Positions 51,553 through 61,976 of a DNA stretch of 64,000 nucleotides are shown here, one piece after another. Position 1 is the stretch's first letter; each line of letters begins with the position of its first letter. A program made the position numbers and the translations under genes. A model generated the notes under the pieces. It was not told the DNA's origin, made no database searches, and saw only the letters and a list, made by a program, of their open reading frames with translations. The stretch is from Streptomyces sp. P9-A2 (lineage in GTDB: Bacteria > Actinomycetota > Actinomycetes > Streptomycetales > Streptomycetaceae), in NCBI RefSeq assembly GCF_036634175.1, contig NZ_JAZIFX010000001.1, positions 7,688,001 through 7,752,000 on the forward strand, in the 5' to 3' direction.

Positions 51553-54500
51553 ATGAGCACCAACGACGACAAACTGCGCGACTATCTCAAGCGTGCCCTC
51601 GCCGATCTCAGCCAGGCGCGCAAGCGGCTGCGCGAGGTCGAATCGGAGAAGAACGATCCGATCGCGATCGTCGCCATGGGCTGTCGTCTTCCGGGTGGCG
51701 TCTCCTCGCCCGAGGACCTGTGGGAGATGCTCGCAGCGGGCACCGACGGCATCTCGGAGTTTCCGACGGACCGCGGCTGGGACGTGAAGGGGCTCTTCGA
51801 CCCCGACCCTGAGCGGGCCGGGAAGTCGTACGTCAAGGAGGGCGGCTTCGTCACCGACGCCGCCGAGTTCGACGCGGCGTTCTTCGGGATCAGTCCGCGT
51901 GAGGCGCTGGCGATGGACCCTCAGCAGCGTCTGCTACTGGAGACCTCGTGGGAGGTCTTCGAGCGGGCGGGCATCGACCCGACCTCGCTGAGGGGCCGCA
52001 ATGTGGGTGTCTTCGTCGGCACCAAGCCCCAGGACTACATCCCGAGCCTGGAGGGCGGGGAGTCCAGCACCGAGGGGTACGCCCTGACCGGCAGCGCCGG
52101 CGCGGTCACCTCAGGCCGTGTCTCGTATACGTTCGGCTTCGAGGGCCCTGCGCTCTCCATCGACACCGCCTGCTCCTCCGCCCTGGTCGCCATTCACCTG
52201 GCGGCACAGGCGCTGCGCAGCGGCGAGTGCTCGCTCGCGCTCGCCGGTGGCGTGGCCGTAATGGCCACGCCGGGCGCCTTCGTGGCGTTCTCGCGCCAGC
52301 GGGGCCTGGCGGGGGACGCCCGGTGCAAGGCGTTCGCCGAGGGTGCGGACGGTACGTCGTGGGCCGAGGGTGTGGGCCTGCTTCTGCTGGAGCGTCTGTC
52401 GGACGCGCGGCGCAACGGCCACCAGGTCCTCGCCGTGGTGCGCGGCAGCGCGGTGAACCAGGACGGCGCGTCCAACGGCCTGACCGCGCCCAACGGCCCC
52501 TCGCAACGCCGTGTCGTCCGGCAGGCGCTGACCAACTCCGGGTTGCTGGCCACGGATGTCGACGCGGTGGAGGCGCACGGCACGGGTACGTCGCTGGGTG
52601 ACCCGATCGAGGCGCAGGCGCTGCTCGCCACCTACGGGCAGGGTCGCCCAGCGGACCGGCCGCTGTGGATCGGCTCGTTGAAGTCGAACCTCGGTCATGC
52701 GCAGGCTGCCGCGGGTGTGGCGGGTGTGATCAAGATGGTGCAGGCGATGCGGCACGGTGTGCTGCCGAAGACGCTGCATGTGGATGCTCCGTCGCCGAAG
52801 GTGGACTGGTCGGCGGGCGCGGTCGAGCTGCTGACCGAGGCGCGGGAGTGGCCGGAGGTGGACCGGCCGCGGCGTGCGGGTGTGTCGGCGTTCGGCATCA
52901 GTGGCACGAATGCGCACGTGATTTTGGAGGCGGTTCAGCGGGAGGCTCCGGAGCCGACGGTGACGGGCGGGCCGGTGCCTCTGGTCCTGTCGGGCCGGAC
53001 GGCGGATGCGGTGCGTGCGCAGGCGGAGCGGCTGGCCGGTCATCTGGAGCGGCACGGCGGGCTGGGTCTGGCGGACGTGGCGTTCTCGCTGGCGACGGGG
53101 CGTGCGCACTTCGACCATCGTGCGGTGGTGGTTGCGGGTTCGGTGGAGGAGGCGCGGGAGCGTCTCGCGTCGGTGGAGCCGCAGTCGGTCGCTTCGGGGC
53201 GTCTGGGCGTGTTGTTCACGGGGCAGGGTGCGCAGCGGGTCGGTATGGGGCGTGAGCTGTATGGGGCGTTCCCGGTGTTCGCGGAGGCCTTCGACGAGGT
53301 GTGCGCGGCCGTGGACAGGACCCTTGGACGTTCGCTGAAGGACCTGGTTTTCGAGGGCGGTGACTTGCTCGACGAGACGCGTTATGCGCAGCCGGCTCTG
53401 TTCGCCCTTGAGGTGGCGTTGTTCCGGTTGGTGGAGTCGTGGGGTGTGCGGCCCGATCTGCTGGCCGGTCATTCGATCGGTGAGGTGGTGGCTGCGTTTG
53501 TGGCGGGTGTGTGGTCGTTGGAGGATGCGGCGGCTCTGGTGGTGGCGCGGGGTCGGTTGATGCAGGCTCTGCCGTCGGGTGGGGTGATGGTGGCGGTGGA
53601 GGCGTCGGAGGACGAGGTGACGCCGTTGCTGGTCGGGGGTGCGGGTATTGCGGCGGTGAACGGTGCGACGTCGGTGGTGTTGTCGGGGGCTGAGGCGGCT
53701 GTCGAGGAGGTTGTGGGTCGGTTCGAGGGTCGTCGGGTGCGGCGGCTGCGGGTGTCGCACGCGTTCCATTCCTCGCTGATGGACCCGATGCTGGACGAGT
53801 TCCGGCAGATCGTGTCCGGGCTGACCTTCCGCAAGCCTGCGATGTCTGTGGTGTCGAACCTGACGGGTGAGGTGGCGCAGCCGGAGCGGCTGTGCGATCC
53901 GGAGTACTGGGTCGAGCATGTGCGGGGCACGGTCCGTTTCCACGACGGTGTGCAGACCCTCCGGGAGCGGAAGGTCGGCACGTTCCTCGAACTCGGCCCC
54001 GACGGTGTCCTGTCCGGGATGGTCGCGGGCGACTGCGTGCCTTCCCTGCGTCGTGATGTGCCCGAGGACGGGGCGCTGATGGGCATGCTGGGTCAGCTGC
54101 ACGTCCGTGGTGTCGGGGTCGACTGGGAGAAGGTGTTCTCCGGGACCGGCGCCCACCGCGTCGACCTGCCCACCTACGCCTTCCAGCACCAGCGCTACTG
54201 GCTGAACCCGCACGCGCCGACGGGTGATCCCGCGTTCGCGGTCGAGCATCCGCTGCTGGACTCGGTGATCAGCGTGCCCGACACCGGCGGCGTCCTCGCC
54301 ACGGGTCGGCTGTCGCTGGCAGCCCAGCCGTGGCTCGCGGACCACACCGTCTCGGGCACGGTTCTCCTGCCGGGTGCGGCGTTGGTGGAGTTGGCCATTC
54401 GCGCCGGGGACGAGGTCGGCGCGCGGTCCCTGCGGGAGCTGGTGATCGATGCCCCGCTCGTGGTTCCCGACGAGGGCGCGGTGCGTGTCCAGGTCTCGGT

Positions 54501-57500
54501 GGGCGAGGAGAGGACGGTGCACGCCCCGTCGCGGTGTACTCGCGGCCCGGCGACGCCGAGGCCGGCGCCGACTGGACACATCACGCGAGTGGACAGCTCA
54601 GTGGTGAGGTTGCCGCACCTGCCGGTGATCTCGGCGGCACCTGGCCGCCGGAGGGCGCGGTGGCTGTGGATGTGACCGACCTGTACAAGGGCCTGGGTGC
54701 TCGGGGCTATGGCTACGGGCCGGTGTTCCAGGGGCTGCGCGCGGTGTGGCGCAGGGACGGTGAAGTGTTTGCCGAGGTTGCCTTGCCGTCGGGTGAGGTG
54801 GATGCGGCTGGGGGATTCGGTCTGCATCCGGCGTTGTTGGATGCGGCGTTGCATGCTGGGGCGTTCTCGGGTGCGGAGGAGTCCGACGGCGAGGGGTTGT
54901 TCCTGCCGTTCGCGTGGAGTGGCGTGTCGCTGCATGCGTCGGGTGCGTCGTTGTTGCGGGTGCGGTTGACGTCTTCGGGGCCTGAGGCGCTGTCGCTGGA
55001 GCTCGCCGATGGGGCAGGTGCTCCGGTCGCGTCGGTGGAGTCGTTGAGGCTGCGGGCGGTTTCGGCTGAGCAGTTGAGGGTGCCTGGGGCTGGTGACTTG
55101 TTGTTCCGGGTGGAGTGGTCCGCTGTGCCGGTGGTTGAGGCTGCGGACGTCGCCGGTGAGGTTGCTGTGCTGGAGGTGGAGTCGGCTGAGCTGAGTGCGA
55201 ACGAGGTGGGCCGCGTTTCCGCCGGTGTGCTGGGTGGGGTGCAGTCGTTCCTGGAGTCTCCGGGTTCGGGTCGTTTGGTGGTGGTGACGCGGGGTGCTGT
55301 GGACGTGAACGCCGGGTCGGGTGTGGTGGATCCGGTGGGGGCTGCGGTGTGGGGGCTGGTGCGGTCGGCTCAGGTGGAGAATCCGGGTCGGATTGTTCTG
55401 CTGGATGTCGCGGGTGGCGAGCCGGTGCCTGCGGGTGGAGCGCTGGCTGGTGTGCTGGGCTTGGGTGAGTCCGAGGTGGCGGTGCGGTCGGGTGAGGCGT
55501 GGGTGCCGCGCCTGGTGCGCCTGCCGGTGCGGGCTGCTGCTTCGTCTGAGCGTATGTTCCGCGCGGGTGGGACGGTGCTGGTGACGGGTGGTACCGGAAC
55601 GTTGGGCGCGGTGGTGGCCCGGCATCTGGTGGCTGCTCACGGTGTGCGGAGTCTGGTGCTGACGAGCCGGCGCGGGTTGGAGGCGTCGGGCGCGGTGGAG
55701 CTGAAGGCCGAGCTGGAGGCTGCGGGCACGGCGGTGACGGTGGCGGCGTGTGACGTCGCCGATCCTGCCGCGCTGGCGGGCCTGCTGGCAGCAGTACCGG
55801 AGGACGCGCCTCTGTCGGGCGTGGTGCATACCGCGGGTGTGCTGGACGACGGCGTCTTCGGCGGGTTGACGCCGGAGCGGCTGGCGTCGGTGTTCCGTCC
55901 GAAGGTGGACGCGGCACTGGCGCTGCACGAGGCGACCCGGGACCTGGATCTTGACACGTTCGTCCTCTACTCCTCCGCGTCGGGAGTGCTCGGCGGAGCA
56001 GGTCAGGGCAATTACTCGGCGGCGAATGCCTTCCTGGACGCCTTCGCTCAGTGGCGCCGCGCCCAGGGTCTGCCGGCTGTCTCGCTGGCGTGGGGTTTGT
56101 GGGGTGAGTCCAGTGCGATGACGCGTTCGCTTGGTGCGTCGGATCAGGCGCGTATGAGCCGTGGTGGTATTCGTCCGTTGTCGGTCGAGGAGGGGATGGG
56201 GCTCTTCGATGCCGGTGTCGGGTGTGGTGAGGCGGCGTTGGCGGCGGTGAAGTTCGACTTCGCCGCCCTGACGGAGCAGGCACGGGCCGGTCAGTTGCCA
56301 CCGATGCTGCGTGGGCTGGTTCGCAGGCCCCGGCGCACGGCACGCGCTACTGCCGCGGGAACCGGCTCGTCCACGGGCGACTCCCTGGCGGACCGCCTCA
56401 CGAAGCTGCCCCTGGAGGCCCAGCAGCGTCACCTTGTGGAGTTGGTGCTGGGTGAGGTGGCGGTGGTGTTGGGTCATGCGGGTGCGGCGAGTATTGATGC
56501 GGGTCAGGCGTTCAACGATTTGGGTTTTGATTCGTTGACGGCGGTGGAGTTGCGGAACCGTTTGAATGCGGTGACGGGGCTGCGGTTGTCGGCGACGTTG
56601 ATTTTTGATTATCCGTCGCCGGGTGTGCTGGCGGATTTCCTGCGTGTGGAGTTGGTGGGGGAGGAGGCGGCGGTTTCGGGGTCTGTGGTGGCCTCGGGGG
56701 TTTCTGGTGTGGGGGTGTCGGAGGATCCGATCGCGATTGTGGCGATGGGGTGTCGTCTTCCGGGTGGGGTGTCTTCGCCTGATGATTTGTGGGGTCTGGT
56801 GGCGGAGGGTCGTGATGGGATTACGGCGTTTCCGGAGGACCGGGGTTGGGATGTGACCCGGTTGTTCGATCCGGATCCGGATGCGGTGGGCAAGTCGATG
56901 GTGCGTCATGGCGGGTTCCTGCACGATGCGGGGGAGTTCGATGCGGCGTTCTTCGGGGTCAGTCCGCGTGAGGCGTTGGCGATGGATCCGCAGCAGCGTC
57001 TGCTGCTGGAGACCTCGTGGGAGACCCTGGAACGCGCGGGTATCGATCCGACCACGCTGAAGGGCAGCCGGACGGGCGTCTTCGCCGGCGCCATGTACCA
57101 CGACTACAGCGAAGCCGTTGCTGCCGGCAGCCTGGCCTCCGGTCGCATCTCCTACACGCTCGGCCTTGAAGGGCCCTCGGTGACGGTGGACACGGCGTGT
57201 TCGTCGTCGCTGGTGGCGATGCACTCCGCGATGCAGGCCCTGCGCAGCGGCGAGTGCTCGCTGGCCCTCGCCGGTGGCGTGGCCGTGATGTCCACCCCCA
57301 TCGCCTTCGTGCAGTTCTCGCGGCAGCGGGGTCTCGCGGTGGACGGGCGGTGCAAGTCGTTCGCCGAGGGTGCGGACGGTACGTCGTGGGCCGAGGGTGT
57401 GGGCCTGGTGCTGCTGGAGCGTCTGTCGGACGCGCGGCGCAACGGCCACCAGGTCCTCGCCGTGGTGCGGGGCAGCGCGGTCAACCAGGACGGTGCGTCC

Positions 57501-60500
57501 AACGGCATCACGGCTCCGAACGGTCCGTCGCAGCAGCGGGTGATCAGGCAGGCGTTGGCGAACGCCGGTCTGTCGACGGCCGACGTGGACGCGGTGGAGG
57601 CGCACGGCACGGGTACGTCGCTGGGTGACCCGATCGAGGCCCAGGCCCTCATCGCGACGTATGGCCAGGAGCGGTCCGGTGAGGACCGGCCGTTGTGGTT
57701 GGGGTCGTTGAAGTCGAACCTCGGTCATGCCCAGGCTGCCGCGGGTGTGGCGGGTGTGATCAAGATGGTGCAGGCGATGCGGCACGGTGTGCTGCCGAAG
57801 ACGCTGCATGTGGATGCTCCGTCGCCGAAGGTGGACTGGTCGGCGGGCGCGGTCGAGCTGCTGACCGAGGCGCGCGAATGGCCCCTGCTTCCCGGCCGTC
57901 CGCGTCGGGCCGCGGTCTCCTCCTTCGGCATCAGTGGCACGAATGCGCACGTGATTTTGGAGGCGGTTCAGCGGGAGGCTCCGGAGCCGACGGTGACGGG
58001 CGGGCCGGTGCCTCTGGTCCTGTCGGGCCGGACGGCGGATGCGGTGCGTGCGCAGGCGGAGCGGCTGGCCGGTCATCTGGAGCGGCACGGCGGGCTGGGT
58101 CTGGCGGACGTGGCGTTCTCGCTGGCGACGGGGCGTGCGCACTTCGACCATCGTGCGGTGGTGGTTGCGGGTTCGGTGGAGGAGGCGCGGGAGCGTCTCG
58201 CGTCGGTGGAGCCGCAGTCGGTCGCTTCGGGGCGTCTGGGCGTGTTGTTCACGGGGCAGGGTGCGCAGCGGGTCGGTATGGGGCGTGAGCTGTATGGGGC
58301 GTTCCCGGTGTTCGCGGAGGCCTTCGACGAGGTGTGCGCGGCCGTGGACAGGACCCTTGGACGTTCGCTGAAGGACCTGGTTTTCGAGGGCGGTGACTTG
58401 CTCGACGAGACGCGTTATGCGCAGCCGGCTCTGTTCGCCCTTGAGGTGGCGTTGTTCCGGTTGGTGGAGTCGTGGGGTGTGCGGCCCGATCTGCTGGCCG
58501 GTCATTCGATCGGTGAGGTGGTGGCTGCGTTTGTGGCGGGTGTGTGGTCGTTGGAGGATGCGGCGGCTCTGGTGGTGGCGCGGGGTCGGTTGATGCAGGC
58601 TCTGCCGTCGGGTGGGGTGATGGTGGCGGTGGAGGCGTCGGAGGACGAGGTGACGCCGTTGCTGGTCGGGGGTGCGGGTATTGCGGCGGTGAACGGTGCG
58701 ACGTCGGTGGTGTTGTCGGGGGCTGAGGCGGCTGTCGAGGAGGTTGTGGGTCGGTTCGAGGGTCGTCGGGTGCGGCGGCTGCGGGTGTCGCACGCGTTCC
58801 ATTCCTCGCTGATGGACCCGATGCTGGACGAGTTCCGGCAGATCGTGTCCGGGCTGACCTTCCGCAAGCCTGCGATGTCTGTGGTGTCGAACCTGACGGG
58901 TGAGGTGGCGCAGCCGGAGCGGCTGTGCGATCCGGAGTACTGGGTCGAGCATGTGCGGGGCACGGTCCGTTTCCACGACGGTGTGCAGACCCTCCGGGAG
59001 CGGAAGGTCGGCACGTTCCTCGAACTCGGCCCCGACGGTGTCCTGTCCGGGATGGTCGCGGGCGACTGCGTGCCTTCCCTGCGTCGTGATGTGCCCGAGG
59101 ACGGGGCGCTGATGGGCATGCTGGGTCAGCTGCACGTCCGTGGTGTCGGGGTCGACTGGGAGAAGGTGTTCTCCGGGACCGGCGCCCACCGCGTCGACCT
59201 GCCCACCTACGCCTTCCAGCACCAGCGCTACTGGCTGAACCCGCACGCGCCGACGGGTGATCCCGCGTTCGCGGTCGAGCATCCGCTGCTGGACTCGGTG
59301 ATCAGCGTGCCCGACACCGGCGGCGTCCTCGCCACGGGTCGGCTGTCGCTGGCAGCCCAGCCGTGGCTCGCGGACCACACCGTCTCGGGCACGGTTCTCC
59401 TGCCGGGTGCGGCGTTGGTGGAGTTGGCCATTCGCGCCGGGGACGAGGTCGGCGCGCGGTCCCTGCGGGAGCTGGTGATCGATGCCCCGCTCGTGGTTCC
59501 CGACGAGGGCGCGGTGCGTGTCCAGGTCTCGGTGGGCGAGGAGAGGGACGGTGCACGCCCCGTCGCGGTGTACTCGCGGCCCGGCGACGCCGAGGCCGGC
59601 GCCGACTGGACACATCACGCGAGTGGACAGCTCAGTGGTGAGGTTGCCGCACCTGCCGGTGATCTCGGCGGCACCTGGCCGCCGGAGGGCGCGGTGGCTG
59701 TGGATGTGACCGACCTGTACAAGGGCCTGGGTGCTCGGGGCTATGGCTACGGGCCGGTGTTCCAGGGGCTGCGCGCGGTGTGGCGCAGGGACGGTGAAGT
59801 GTTTGCCGAGGTTGCCTTGCCGTCGGGTGAGGTGGATGCGGCTGGGGGATTCGGTCTGCATCCGGCGTTGTTGGATGCGGCGTTGCATGCTGGGGCGTTC
59901 TCGGGTGCGGAGGAGTCCGACGGCGAGGGGTTGTTCCTGCCGTTCGCGTGGAGTGGCGTGTCGCTGCATGCGTCGGGTGCGTCGTTGTTGCGGGTGCGGT
60001 TGACGTCTTCGGGGCCTGAGGCGCTGTCGCTGGAGCTCGCCGATGGGGCAGGTGCTCCGGTCGCGTCGGTGGAGTCGTTGAGGCTGCGGGCGGTTTCGGC
60101 TGAGCAGTTGAGGGTGCCTGGGGCTGGTGACTTGTTGTTCCGGGTGGAGTGGTCCGCTGTGCCGGTGGTTGAGGCTGCGGACGTCGCCGGTGAGGTTGCT
60201 GTGCTGGAGGTGGAGTCGGCTGAGCTGAGTGCGAACGAGGTGGGCCGCGTTTCCGCCGGTGTGCTGGGTGGGGTGCAGTCGTTCCTGGAGTCTCCGGGTT
60301 CGGGTCGTTTGGTGGTGGTGACGCGGGGTGCTGTGGACGTGAACGCCGGGTCGGGTGTGGTGGATCCGGTGGGGGCTGCGGTGTGGGGGCTGGTGCGGTC
60401 GGCTCAGGTGGAGAATCCGGGTCGGATTGTTCTGCTGGATGTCGCGGGTGGCGAGCCGGTGCCTGCGGGTGGAGCGCTGGCTGGTGTGCTGGGCTTGGGT

Positions 60501-61946
60501 GAGTCCGAGGTGGCGGTGCGGTCGGGTGAGGCGTGGGTGCCGCGCCTGGTGCGCCTGCCGGTGCGGGCTGCTGCTTCGTCTGAGCGTATGTTCCGCGCGG
60601 GTGGGACGGTGCTGGTGACGGGTGGTACCGGAACGTTGGGCGCGGTGGTGGCCCGGCATCTGGTGGCTGCTCACGGTGTGCGGAGTCTGGTGCTGACGAG
60701 CCGGCGCGGGTTGGAGGCGTCGGGCGCGGTGGAGCTGAAGGCCGAGCTGGAGGCTGCGGGCACGGCGGTGACGGTGGCGGCGTGTGACGTCGCCGATCCT
60801 GCCGCGCTGGCGGGCCTGCTGGCAGCAGTACCGGAGGACGCGCCTCTGTCGGGCGTGGTGCATACCGCGGGTGTGCTGGACGACGGCGTCTTCGGCGGGT
60901 TGACGCCGGAGCGGCTGGCGTCGGTGTTCCGTCCGAAGGTGGACGCGGCACTGGCGCTGCACGAGGCGACCCGGGACCTGGATCTTGACACGTTCGTCCT
61001 CTACTCCTCCGCGTCGGGAGTGCTCGGCGGAGCAGGTCAGGGCAATTACTCGGCGGCGAATGCCTTCCTGGACGCCTTCGCTCAGTGGCGCCGCGCCCAG
61101 GGTCTGCCGGCTGTCTCGCTGGCGTGGGGTTTGTGGGGCGATACCGAAAGCATGGCCGGTGTCCTCGACCAGGCGGACCAGGCACGTATGCGGCGCAGTG
61201 GGGTCCGGGCCCTGTCCGTCGACGAGGGCATGGCACTCTTCGACGCCGCACTCGGTGCCGGCGAACCGGCCCTGGTGCCGATCAAGTTCGAGCTCGCGAC
61301 CCTGGCCGCACAGGCGGGAGCCGGACAACTGGCGCTCAAGCTGCAGGGACTGGTGCGTCGGCCTCGGCGTACTGCCGCCGTCGGCGGACCCGTTCCGACC
61401 GAGTCCCTCACGGACCGGCTGGCAGGGCTCCCGGCGGAGGAGCAGACGGAGATGCTGCTGGATCTGGTCCGCGACCAGGTCGCCGTCGTACTCGGGCACG
61501 CCGACGCCGCGGACATCTCGTCGGGGCAGGCGTTCAGCGAACTCGGCTTCGACTCGCTCACCGCGGTCGAACTGCGTAACCGGCTGGCCGGGGTGACGGG
61601 CACCTCGCTGCCAGCCACCCTGATCTTCGACTACCCGTCGACCGCCGCGATCACCGATCACCTGCGCGCGGAGCTGATCCCGGACACCGCGACCGGAACG
61701 GTGGAACTGGCCGACGTGGACGAGCCCGGGCTGCGCAAGGCACTCGCCGCCGTCCCGCTCACCCGACTCGAGGAACTTGGCGTACTGCAGCAGTTGCTGC
61801 GTCTCGTGGATGTGCCCCCCGGTGCCACGGGCACCGGCGCAACCGGCGGAACCTATGCCGAAGCCGGACAGAACGACGCGCATCTGATCGCCGACATGGA
61901 TGTCGCAGGCCTCATCGAACGCGCGATGGGCAACACCACCAACTGA
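51553..61946 (+). CDS. Type I PKS 4: modules 5 and 6 (one frameshift in the given sequence)
   Basis: With one base restored near 54512 this is a protein of about 3464 residues with two modules of the same make-up, KS-AT-DH-KR-ACP. Module 5 KS has [12 protein letters not shown] and module 6 KS has [12 protein letters not shown]. Both ATs have GHSIGE and HAFH (malonyl). Both DHs have [11 protein letters not shown] and [11 protein letters not shown]. Both KRs are B-type (VLDDGVF) with NYSAANAF. ACPs are FNDLGFDSL and FSELGFDSL. They should install two E-alkenes of the triene. From the module 5 AT to late KR (52891-56104) the DNA is essentially identical to module 6 (57924-61138). As given, the first frame stops at 54675. 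An N-terminal docking helix ([17 protein letters not shown]) pairs with the preceding protein. Confidence 0.87.
52891..56104 (+). repeat. 3.2-kb AT-DH-KR repeat, copy in module 5
   Basis: Same as 57924-61138 over AT, DH and most of KR, apart from the one-base deletion at 54512. Its KR part (55025-56281) also equals the module 4 KR (49638-50894). Confidence 0.85.
54512..54513 (+). other. Single-G deletion / frameshift in PKS 4
   Basis: GAGGAGAGGACGG here corresponds to GAGGAGAGGGACGG at 59538-59550 in the module 6 copy of the same repeat. The lost G falls in the middle of the DH domain of module 5. Confidence 0.9.
57924..61138 (+). repeat. 3.2-kb AT-DH-KR repeat, copy in module 6
   Basis: Intact copy of the module 5 block. 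Its AT part also matches modules 4 and 7. Confidence 0.85.
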
Positions 61947-61976
61947 GCCCGTCGCGGCCTACGGAGGAACTCAAGT

